Assembly (NCBI GenBank): GCA_903911455.1 | Contig: CAIWDQ010000557.1 | Coordinates: forward strand, 1-5,511 | DNA from: an uncultured bacterium | Lineage (GTDB): Bacteria; Bacteroidota; Bacteroidia; Bacteroidales; JACABE01 | Reading direction: 5' to 3' | DNA: 5,511 bases | Shown: piece after piece, positions 1 to 5,511 of the stretch | How positions within the stretch are numbered: position 1 is the stretch's first letter | How the letters are laid out: each line of letters opens with the position of its first letter | The notes under the pieces: model-generated | Databases searched by the model: none | Told to the model about the DNA's origin: nothing | Seen by the model: only the letters and a program-made list of their open reading frames with translations | Made by a program: the position numbers and the translations under genes

Positions 1-21
1 AATTTGTAATTTTGTGTTCTC

Positions 22-93
22 ATAAGTTTCAGATTTATTATTATTAATGTTATTTACTACAATACAAACTTAGTAATTATTTCTGAAACTTAT
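22..93. repeat. Perfect 12-bp inverted repeat with 48-bp spacer
   Basis: ATAAGTTTCAGA at 22-33 is the exact reverse complement of TCTGAAACTTAT at 82-93. The pairing does not extend on either side. The 48-bp spacer is AT-rich and codes for nothing. It holds CAAACTTA at 65-72, which on the minus strand reads TAAGTTTG and matches the Bacteroidetes -7 consensus. The nearest TTTG upstream of it (103-100, minus) is 27 bp away, too far for a standard -33 box. The arms could be paired operator half-sites for a gene to the left, or a stem in RNA. Neither is shown by the sequence. Confidence 0.55.
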
Positions 94-125
94 TTTTTGC
101 AAACATACGAACTTAAGTTAAAAAC

Positions 126-164
126 AAAAGAGCTGTTATCTTTTTATTTGATAACAGCTCTTTT
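126..164. terminator. Bidirectional intrinsic terminator
   Basis: A perfect 15-bp stem pairs 126-140 with 150-164 around a 9-nt loop of T and A. The core is GAGCTGTTATC against GATAACAGCTC, closed by four A-T pairs. On the minus strand the stem is followed by a T-rich run (TTTTGTTTTT), which suits termination of the suf genes 108 bp after the sufT-like stop codon. On the plus strand it ends in TTTTT, so it could also stop transcription arriving from the left. Confidence 0.9.
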
Positions 165-170
165 TAATTA

Positions 171-201
171 GATTGCTTCGTCGTTCCTCCTCGCAATGAC
201 G
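171..201 (-). repeat. Short palindromic intergenic repeat (CGTCATTGCGAGGA family)
   Basis: Read on the minus strand, the element starts CGTCATTGCGAGGAGG and ends ACGACGAAGCAATC. It can fold through the pairing ATTGC (172-176) with GCAAT (193-197) and is visibly richer in GC than its flanks. From memory, near-identical sequences occur as dispersed intergenic repeats in many unrelated bacteria, for example Rickettsia and other intracellular or environmental lineages. It sits in the transcribed 3' region of the operon, between the heptamer repeat and the terminator hairpin. Its role is unknown. Confidence 0.65.
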
Positions 202-215
202 ATTATCGTATTCTC

Positions 216-248
216 AATTCTTAATTCTTAATTTTTAATTCTTAATTA
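216..248. repeat. 7-bp tandem repeat (AATTCTT), about 4.7 copies
   Basis: On the plus strand, four heptamers follow in phase: AATTCTT at 216-222 and 223-229, AATTTTT at 230-236 (one mismatch), and AATTCTT at 237-243. A partial copy, AATTA, follows at 244-248. It lies in the 3' region of the sufT gene, between its stop codon and the terminator. Heptameric AT-rich tandem repeats of this kind are known from intergenic DNA in several bacterial groups. No function is evident here, and copy number may vary between strains by slippage. Confidence 0.8.
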
Positions 249-271
249 GAGTATTTCTTAATTTCCTCTCC

Positions 272-595
272 CTAAAGGAAACCCAAATCAAGCTTAGCCT
301 CATCTGTCATAAGTTCAATGCACCAGGGTGGGTCGAGTACTACCTCTACCTTTGCGTCATTGATGCCTTCAACAGCCTTAACTACTTCCTGTACTTCCAC
401 CGGAAGGCTTTCGGCTACAGGACAGTTAGGCGCTGTGAGAGTCATGATGACTTCAGCATTAAATTTGTCATCCACCTTAATCTCATATATCAAGCCAAGG
501 TCGTAGATGTTAACCGGTATTTCGGGATCATAAATAGTTTTTAAAGCATTTACTATTCGTGATGTGTATAATCTAATCTCTTCGTTAAGTTCCAT
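272..595 (-). CDS. sufT: SufT-like DUF59/MIP18 family FeS-assembly protein
   Basis: This is a 107-residue single-domain protein of the DUF59/MIP18 family. Bacterial members encoded beside suf genes (SufT) support maturation or transfer of iron-sulfur clusters, though their exact chemistry is not settled. Visible signatures are YDPEIPVNIYDLGLIYEI (22-39), TAPNCPVAESLP (54-65) with the conserved Cys58, and DPPW (88-91), followed by a C-terminus of the form MTDEAKLDLG. The reading frame is open further upstream to 667, but those 24 residues would overlap sufE and do not resemble the family. MELNEEIRLY at 595 gives the family's normal length, so this start is preferred. The leader is A/T-rich (AATAAATAAC before ATG) without a Shine-Dalgarno motif. 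It is the last gene of the cluster, 34 bp after sufE, and is followed by a terminator. The symbol is assigned by family and context. Confidence 0.92.
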   Translation of the reverse strand: MELNEEIRLYTSRIVNALKTIYDPEIPVNIYDLGLIYEIKVDDKFNAEVIMTLTAPNCPVAESLPVEVQEVVKAVEGINDAKVEVVLDPPWCIELMTDEAKLDLGFL

Positions 596-629
596 GTTAT
601 TTATTATGTATTTTAAAGATAAAATATTG

Positions 630-1058
630 TTAAGCTGTCTCGTATTTAGTCTTATACACAAGAGCATACAGCTTCATCTGCTTCACCATCGAAGTCAATC
701 CGTTCGAACGTGTGGGAGAAAGGTGATCCTTTAGGCCAACCTCATTGATAAAATCCAGATCAGCATCAATAATATCCTGAGGCGACTGCCCAGATAAAGT
801 TCTTATCAATAAAGAAGCAATACCTTTGGTAATAACTGCGTCGCTGTCGGCTTTATATATTATTTTACCGTCGGTATAATCGGCACTCAGCCATACTCTG
901 CTCTGGCAGCCTGCAATAAGGTTATTTTCAACCTTATTTTTCTCGTCAATCATCGGGCATTCTCTACCCAACTCAATTACATAGTTATATTTATCCATCC
1001 AATCATCAAAGTTCTGAAATTCTTCAGTAATCTGATCTTCTATTTCTTTTATTGTCAT
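630..1058 (-). CDS. sufE: SufE-like sulfur acceptor / cysteine desulfuration protein
   Basis: This is a 142-residue cytoplasmic protein that takes the persulfide sulfur from SufS, stimulates its turnover and passes the sulfur to the cluster scaffold. The acceptor is Cys51 in the motif AGCQSRVW, at the same position as in E. coli SufE. The second family signature, HLSPTRSNGL (112-121), is also intact, as is the N-terminal helix pair with DWMDKYNYVIELGR. Length is normal for the family (about 140). The start gives the usual N-terminus, with no Shine-Dalgarno motif ahead of it. A second cysteine, Cys34 in GRECPM, sits where many family members have a Leu-Pro-type segment, and nothing suggests it is catalytic. 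The gene is 18 bp after the secreted-protein gene and 34 bp before the sufT-like gene. Co-transcription with sufS fits its function. Confidence 0.95.
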   Translation of the reverse strand: MTIKEIEDQITEEFQNFDDWMDKYNYVIELGRECPMIDEKNKVENNLIAGCQSRVWLSADYTDGKIIYKADSDAVITKGIASLLIRTLSGQSPQDIIDADLDFINEVGLKDHLSPTRSNGLTSMVKQMKLYALVYKTKYETA

Positions 1059-1076
1059 CTTAAACTTTATTGTTTT

Positions 1077-1556
1077 TTATAATGTATAGAAATAAACCTG
1101 CTTATCGTTCTTCCCATCGTTGATGTCGCCAAAGAAATTCTCGTCCATATTCTCATTATAAGTCTTCACATCAACATACTTAGCAGTAATTTTAACTTTA
1201 TTATCTTCGGTAACCTTAATCTTAACATAATTATAAACAAAACCTTCGCCTTTAGGATTCTCAATGAGCTTGGAAGCTGAAGCAACCACAAAAGCCTGCT
1301 TGTTTTTAACTGCATTAGGGGCAAAATACTCGAACACATCAAGGGTAAGACCACCCACTGCATCAGGTGCTTTCTCTTTTTCTTCGTTATCACTAATCTG
1401 TTTGCACTTACCGTAATAAACAACCATACGAACCTGTTTGCCTGCTTTTAAAGCAGCCATCAATTCATCAAAACTCTTAAGCTGATTACTTGTTTGAGCA
1501 AATAAAGAAGTGGTTATAAACATTAAAACCACCATCAACATATTAATTTTTTTCAT
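1077..1556 (-). CDS. Small secreted protein, VirK-like (function unknown)
   Basis: This is a 159-residue protein with a clear signal peptide: MKK at the start, a hydrophobic stretch at about 5-18, and probable cleavage at SLFA|QT (after residue 20). There is no lipobox cysteine at the cleavage site and no further membrane segment, so a soluble periplasmic or exported protein is expected. The mature part starts with SFDELMAALKAGKQVRMVVYYGKC and later has a GG turn (68-69) and alternating beta-like stretches (about 87-95, 106-115 and 119-130). This layout resembles the VirK family (a short L..aL..G..V segment, a cysteine, then GG and beta strands), but the assignment rests on pattern recall and is tentative. 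VirK proteins have no settled biochemical role. The only cysteine is Cys51, so no intramolecular disulfide can form. The C-terminus is rich in Asp, Asn and Glu. It sits 24 bp after sufS and 18 bp before sufE. The start is fixed by the signal peptide. Confidence 0.85.
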   Translation of the reverse strand: MKKINMLMVVLMFITTSLFAQTSNQLKSFDELMAALKAGKQVRMVVYYGKCKQISDNEEKEKAPDAVGGLTLDVFEYFAPNAVKNKQAFVVASASKLIENPKGEGFVYNYVKIKVTEDNKVKITAKYVDVKTYNENMDENFFGDINDGKNDKQVYFYTL

Positions 1557-1580
1557 AACAATAGTATTAATAATAATTCT

Positions 1581-2798
1581 TTAATTAAACATTTCCTTAA
1601 CTTTATAGATAGCCTTGATAAGAGGGTCAATTTCTTGCTTAGTATTATAAAAAGCAAACGAAGCCCTGATAGTACCCGGTATCTTAAAACGATCCATAAC
1701 TGGCTGAGCACAATGATGCCCCGTACGTACTGCAATACCAAACCTATCAATAATCGTACCCGCATCGTAAGGATGAATATCATCAATAAGGAAACTAATA
1801 ACAGCAGCTTTGTGAGGAGCTGTGCCAATAATCCTTACGCCATCAATCTTAAGCAACTCAACAGTGGCAAACTTCAACAACTCATCTTCATAATTAGTTA
1901 TAACATCAATGCCAATGTTATCAATATATTTCATAGCAGCATGCAAACCTATAACAGCACCAACATTAGGAGTGCCGGCTTCAAACTTATAAGGAAGTTC
2001 GTTGTAAGTAGTTTTCTCAAAGGTAACAGTTTGTATCATCTCACCACCCCCCTGATAAGGAGGCATCTCATTAAGTAAGGATTCTTTGCCATACAAAACA
2101 CCAATACCCATAGGGGCATAGAGTTTATGGCCCGAAAAGCAATAAAAATCGCAATCAAGATCCTGAACATTCACCTTATCGTGAGCTATCCCCTGAGCCC
2201 CGTCTATCATCACCGGAATATTATGCTCATGAGCCTTAGTAATAATGTATTTGATGGGATTAATGGTTCCAAGAGCATTAGAAACATGAGCAACTGAAAC
2301 TATTTTGGTTTTAGGTGAGATAAGAGCTTCAAAAGCATCAAGATCAAGCTCCCCAATCTCATTAATAGGAATAACTTTTAAGATGGCTTCCTTCTCTTCG
2401 CATAGCATCTGCCAGGGAACTATATTGGCATGATGCTCCAAAGCCGAAATTAGAACCTCATCACCTTTATTAATAAACTTTTTGCCAAACGAAGAAGCCA
2501 CAAGATTAATACTTTCGGTAGTCCCTCTGGTAAAAATCACCTCGTGCGAATGCTCAGCATTAATATATTCCTTAATATAATTACGCGCATTCTCAAACAG
2601 TGTAGTAGCCTTCTGACTAAGGAAATGCACACCACGGTGAATGTTGCTGTTCTCTTCATAATAATACTTAACCACTTCGTCAATTACCTGTTTAGGCTTT
2701 TGAGTGGTGGCAGCATTATCAAAATATATAAGCGGTTTGTTGTATACCTGCTGTTTAAGAATAGGAAAGTCTTCCCTGATTTTATTTATATCAAACAT
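1581..2798 (-). CDS. sufS: SufS-type cysteine desulfurase (class V aminotransferase fold)
   Basis: This is a 405-residue PLP enzyme that converts L-cysteine to alanine and leaves a persulfide on the enzyme for iron-sulfur cluster assembly. The PLP-binding lysine is Lys225 in FSGHKLYAP. The persulfide-carrying cysteine is Cys363 in RTGHHCAQP, the SufS-type loop. Other expected active-site residues are present: His123 (EHHAN, ring stacking on PLP), Asp199 and Gln202 (IDGAQ), and Arg378 (GTIRAS, substrate carboxylate). Length and residue spacing match E. coli SufS almost exactly, with each residue from Asp199 on shifted by one. The N-terminus (MFDINKIREDFPIL) and the motif LIYFDNAATTQKP are canonical, which supports the start. 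The gene lies 21 bp after topA. Its usual partner SufE is encoded two genes downstream, so a SufS-SufE pair is expected. The scaffold genes sufBCD are not in the window. Confidence 0.97.
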   Translation of the reverse strand: MFDINKIREDFPILKQQVYNKPLIYFDNAATTQKPKQVIDEVVKYYYEENSNIHRGVHFLSQKATTLFENARNYIKEYINAEHSHEVIFTRGTTESINLVASSFGKKFINKGDEVLISALEHHANIVPWQMLCEEKEAILKVIPINEIGELDLDAFEALISPKTKIVSVAHVSNALGTINPIKYIITKAHEHNIPVMIDGAQGIAHDKVNVQDLDCDFYCFSGHKLYAPMGIGVLYGKESLLNEMPPYQGGGEMIQTVTFEKTTYNELPYKFEAGTPNVGAVIGLHAAMKYIDNIGIDVITNYEDELLKFATVELLKIDGVRIIGTAPHKAAVISFLIDDIHPYDAGTIIDRFGIAVRTGHHCAQPVMDRFKIPGTIRASFAFYNTKQEIDPLIKAIYKVKEMFN

Positions 2799-2819
2799 AA
2801 TGACAATAAAACATCATTA

Positions 2820-5372
2820 CTACTTTTTAGTTTTGGCAACAGGCTTTTTCTTTGCAGGTGCCTTCTTAGCTTTTGAAGAAGGAGTGCTGCCATTTTCTTT
2901 GGCAATCTTCAAACAATCCTCAAGCGTAAGCTCAGCAGGTGTAATCTCTTTAGGTATCTTGAAATTATCCTTACCAATATTAATATACGCACCATAACGA
3001 CCGTTCAAAACCTTCACATTATCGTTATCGCTAAACTCTTTAATAATCCTTTCGGAATTCTTTTTCTTGGTGCCGTTAATATATTCAATAGCATCACCAA
3101 GAGTAAGAGTCAACAAGTCAGTATTACGTGGCACCGGATAGTTTTTGCTGTTGTAAGTAATATAAGGACCATATTTACCGATAGACACAACAACATCAAT
3201 CTCTTCAAGAGCACCCAGAGTCTTAGGGAAATGTTTGTTAAGCTCATCTTTAGCAGCATTAGCAATACGTTTTGCTTTGATGAGATCAATACATCTTTCT
3301 TTAGTAACATCATAAGGGTCATCATTCTTAGTAAGAGAATAAAAGTTGGCACCATGTTTAATAAAAGGGCCGAACCTTCCAATGGCAACAGTCATTTCGT
3401 TATCTTCAAATTTACCAACTTCCCTAGGCAGCTTGAATAATTCAAGAGCTTCATCCAGAGTGATACTGTCAATGCTTTGTCCTTTCTTAAGGCCGGCAAA
3501 CTTAGGCTTTTCATCCTTCTTAGAATCACCTATCTGAGCCATGGCACCATAGCGTCCGAGTCGAACCCAAACATTATTGCCACTTGCAGGATCAACGCCT
3601 ATCAAACGTTCACCACTAACTCTCTCAGATATTGCAAGTGTGTCTTCAACTTGCTTATGAAAAGGAACATAGAAGTCGTGGATCATTTTATTCCACTTCT
3701 TCTTTCCCTGAGCTATCTTATCAAAATCTATTTCAACATCAGCAGTAAAATTATAATCAAGGATGCTTCCAAAATGTTGAACAAGGAATTTGTTAACAAT
3801 TGTACCAATATCAGTTGGAGATAATTTCCCTTTATCAAAACCTGATTTCTCTATCTTAGTAGTCTCTTTAATATGACTATCTTTTAAAGTGATAACGTCA
3901 ACAGCACGCTCAATACCAATCTTATCCTCCTTCACCACATATTCTCTTTTCTGAATGGTAGATATAGTAGGCGCATAGGTAGAAGGACGCCCAATACCGA
4001 GCTCTTCCATCTTCTTTACAAGACTAGCTTCAGTATAACGGGGAGGTTGTTGAGTATAGCTTTGTACAGCATTTGATTCGTTTAACTGAAGTTTCTCACC
4101 AGCCTTCACAGCAGGCAATAATCCTTTTTGTTCTTCATCTTCATCGTCATTTGATTCAAGATAAACTTTAAGAAAACCATCAAAGATAATAACCTCGCCT
4201 CTGGCAACGAATTTCTCTTCTCTTTTTGAGATATCAATTGTAATAGCAGTCTTTTCAAGTATAGCATCACTCATCTGAGAAGCAATAGCTCTTTTCCAGA
4301 TAAGTTCATAAAGCCTCTTCTGCGAACTATCGCCATCCACAGTTTGGTTATTCATATAAGTAGGACGAATAGCTTCGTGGGCTTCTTGAGCACCTTTTGA
4401 TTTGGTAGTATATTTACGTGTCTTTACATAATCTTTACCATAAAGTTCTTCAATCTCATCTTTAGCCATTGAGATAGCAAGATTAGAAAGATTAACTGAG
4501 TCTGTTCTCATATAAGTTATATAACCTGCTTCATATAGCTGCTGTGCAATAACCATAGTCTTGGCAACTGGAAACCCTAACTTACGACTCGCTTCTTGTT
4601 GAAGAGTAGAGGTAGTAAAAGGAGGAGCAGGTGATTTCTTAGCAGGCTTAGTTTCAACATCCGAAACAGTAAACGAAGCTTTAATACAGTCGGTTAAAAA
4701 CTTAATAGCTTGCTCCCTGGTCTCAAATCTTTTTGATAGTTCAGCGGTTAATACATTATTCTTTCCTTGTGTATTAATATCAAAGATAGCAGTGACACGA
4801 TAAGCAAAAGAAACCTTAAAGTTTCTGATCTCATCCTCTCTTTCAACAATAAGACGTACAGCTACTGACTGAACTCTACCTGCGGATAAAGCAGGTTTAA
4901 CTTTCTTCCATAAGATTGGAGATATTTCATAACCAACCAAACGATCAAGAACTCTTCTGGCTTGTTGTGCATCAACTAAATTGATGTCAATACCTCTAGG
5001 GTTTTCAATAGCATTAAGAATAGCTGTTTTGGTGATTTCATTAAAGACAATTCTTTTAATCTTATCGTCTTTCAATCCCAAAGCTTCTTTTAAATGCCAT
5101 GAGATAGCTTCCCCCTCACGGTCTTCATCGGATGCTAGCCATACAACTTCTGCTGCCTTAGCAAGCTTTTTCAATTCACTTACCGTTTTAACTTTGTCCG
5201 GTGTTATCTCATAAAGAGGATTAAAACCATTCTTTATTTCAATACCTATCTGAGTTTTAGACAAATCTCTAACATGTCCGTAACTGGACTTTACTAGAAA
5301 GTCTTTCCCCAAAAACTTTTCAATAGTCTTCGCTTTAGCGGGTGATTCAACTATAACAAGATTCTTTGACAT
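2820..5372 (-). CDS. topA: DNA topoisomerase I (type IA), zinc-finger-free Bacteroidetes form
   Basis: This is an 850-residue cytoplasmic type IA topoisomerase, which relaxes negative supercoils by passing one strand through a transient break in the other. The Toprim domain occupies about residues 1-115, with Glu9, Lys13 and the metal-binding triad Asp82, Asp84 and Glu86 (SDEDREGE). The core topoisomerase domain covers about 125-570. The catalytic tyrosine is Tyr287 in GYITYMRTDS, followed by Arg289. The C-terminal part carries four GRYG-like repeats near residues 603-616, 662-674, 729-741 and 788-800, then a Lys/Ala-rich tail (833-850) likely to bind DNA. Only three cysteines are present (229, 694, 820) and none forms a CxxC pair, so the zinc ribbons of the E. 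coli enzyme are absent. The start is chosen because MSKNLVIVESPAKAKTI matches the family N-terminus exactly. No Shine-Dalgarno motif is seen. It is the first gene of the presumed operon, and sufS follows after 21 bp. Confidence 0.97.
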   Translation of the reverse strand: MSKNLVIVESPAKAKTIEKFLGKDFLVKSSYGHVRDLSKTQIGIEIKNGFNPLYEITPDKVKTVSELKKLAKAAEVVWLASDEDREGEAISWHLKEALGLKDDKIKRIVFNEITKTAILNAIENPRGIDINLVDAQQARRVLDRLVGYEISPILWKKVKPALSAGRVQSVAVRLIVEREDEIRNFKVSFAYRVTAIFDINTQGKNNVLTAELSKRFETREQAIKFLTDCIKASFTVSDVETKPAKKSPAPPFTTSTLQQEASRKLGFPVAKTMVIAQQLYEAGYITYMRTDSVNLSNLAISMAKDEIEELYGKDYVKTRKYTTKSKGAQEAHEAIRPTYMNNQTVDGDSSQKRLYELIWKRAIASQMSDAILEKTAITIDISKREEKFVARGEVIIFDGFLKVYLESNDDEDEEQKGLLPAVKAGEKLQLNESNAVQSYTQQPPRYTEASLVKKMEELGIGRPSTYAPTISTIQKREYVVKEDKIGIERAVDVITLKDSHIKETTKIEKSGFDKGKLSPTDIGTIVNKFLVQHFGSILDYNFTADVEIDFDKIAQGKKKWNKMIHDFYVPFHKQVEDTLAISERVSGERLIGVDPASGNNVWVRLGRYGAMAQIGDSKKDEKPKFAGLKKGQSIDSITLDEALELFKLPREVGKFEDNEMTVAIGRFGPFIKHGANFYSLTKNDDPYDVTKERCIDLIKAKRIANAAKDELNKHFPKTLGALEEIDVVVSIGKYGPYITYNSKNYPVPRNTDLLTLTLGDAIEYINGTKKKNSERIIKEFSDNDNVKVLNGRYGAYINIGKDNFKIPKEITPAELTLEDCLKIAKENGSTPSSKAKKAPAKKKPVAKTKK

Positions 5373-5408
5373 TAAATATGTTGTTAAGAAATATTCAAAT
5401 TAAAACGG

Positions 5409-5416
5409 CAAAATTA
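5409..5416 (-). promoter_or_regulatory. Candidate -7 promoter element for topA operon
   Basis: On the minus strand this reads TAATTTTG, a full match to the Bacteroidetes -7 consensus TAnnTTTG used by the primary sigma factor of that phylum. It lies 36 bp upstream of the topA start codon, which would give a short 5' leader of about 30 nt. No good -33 element (TTTG or TTG) is visible at the usual 19-21 bp spacing, and the region is very AT-rich, so a chance match is possible. If real, it would drive topA and probably the sufS-to-sufT genes behind it. Confidence 0.4.
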
Positions 5417-5511
5417 AAACAATTAAATTGTATAACGCTTAATTATTTTCAATAAAATGTAACTTAAGTTTAAAGAAAGATATTTTATGTATCTTTTCAC
5501 GCTCATAATCA

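Noticed and set aside
1..271. Small gene, tRNA or CRISPR array in the left flank
   Set aside because: All frames are interrupted by frequent stops, no cloverleaf is seen, and the repeats present are a 7-bp tandem and palindromes without unique spacers.
596..667. N-terminal extension of the sufT-like frame to an ATG at 667
   Set aside because: The extra 24 residues overlap the end of sufE and do not resemble DUF59 proteins. The ATG at 595 gives the normal family length.
1553..1828. Minus-strand Leu/Ile-rich 91-residue frame overlapping the sufS 3' end
   Set aside because: It lies almost entirely inside the well-conserved sufS gene in another frame. Its hydrophobic look comes from the out-of-frame AT-rich codons.
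1635..2078. Plus-strand 147-residue open frame opposite sufS, and similar ones opposite topA (e.g. 3477-3824)
   Set aside because: They are antisense to strongly supported genes, show no recognisable domain and have no start context. They are shadows of the coding strand.
2798..2819. Short inverted repeat between topA and sufS as a terminator
   Set aside because: The stem is only 6 bp, almost all A-T, and has no T-run after it on the minus strand. It would not be expected to stop transcription.
5473..5480. TATCTTTC (minus strand, in the 5475-5482 area) as another topA -7 box
   Set aside because: It misses the final G of the consensus, has no -33 partner, and the match at 5409-5416 is better and closer to the gene.

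Overview
The window is a low-GC chromosomal stretch that looks like Bacteroidetes/Bacteroidota. The evidence is: start codons with A/T-rich leaders and no Shine-Dalgarno motif, a secreted protein cleaved at the FA|Q junction typical of this phylum, a TopA with GRYG-type C-terminal repeats instead of zinc fingers, and a match to the Bacteroidetes -7 promoter consensus (TAnnTTTG) upstream of topA. Genus and species cannot be set from this sequence alone.

Five genes lie head to tail on the minus strand and fill about 5.1 kb. In transcription order they are topA (DNA topoisomerase I, 5372-2820), sufS (cysteine desulfurase, 2798-1581), a small secreted VirK-like protein (1556-1077), sufE (sulfur acceptor, 1058-630) and a sufT-like DUF59/MIP18 protein (595-272). 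Gaps of 18 to 34 bp, with no convincing internal terminator, suggest one operon. A candidate promoter sits just upstream of topA. A strong bidirectional hairpin terminator (126-164) lies 108 bp past the last stop codon.

Three of the five genes form a coherent iron-sulfur module. SufS takes sulfur from cysteine on Cys363, SufE accepts it on Cys51, and the SufT-like protein is expected to help FeS maturation. The scaffold genes sufBCD are not in the window. The exported VirK-like protein between sufS and sufE is the most unexpected element, because SufS and SufE work in the cytoplasm.

The 271 bp downstream of the last gene hold no gene. They contain a short dispersed-type palindromic repeat (171-201), a 7-bp tandem repeat (216-248), the terminator, and a perfect 12-bp inverted repeat (22-33/82-93) enclosing a -7-like element that points left. 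The 139 bp upstream of topA hold its probable promoter and possibly the tail of another gene. I found no mobile element, RNA gene or CRISPR array, and nothing that amounts to a clearly new system. The window is mostly conserved housekeeping genes with a few unusual details.
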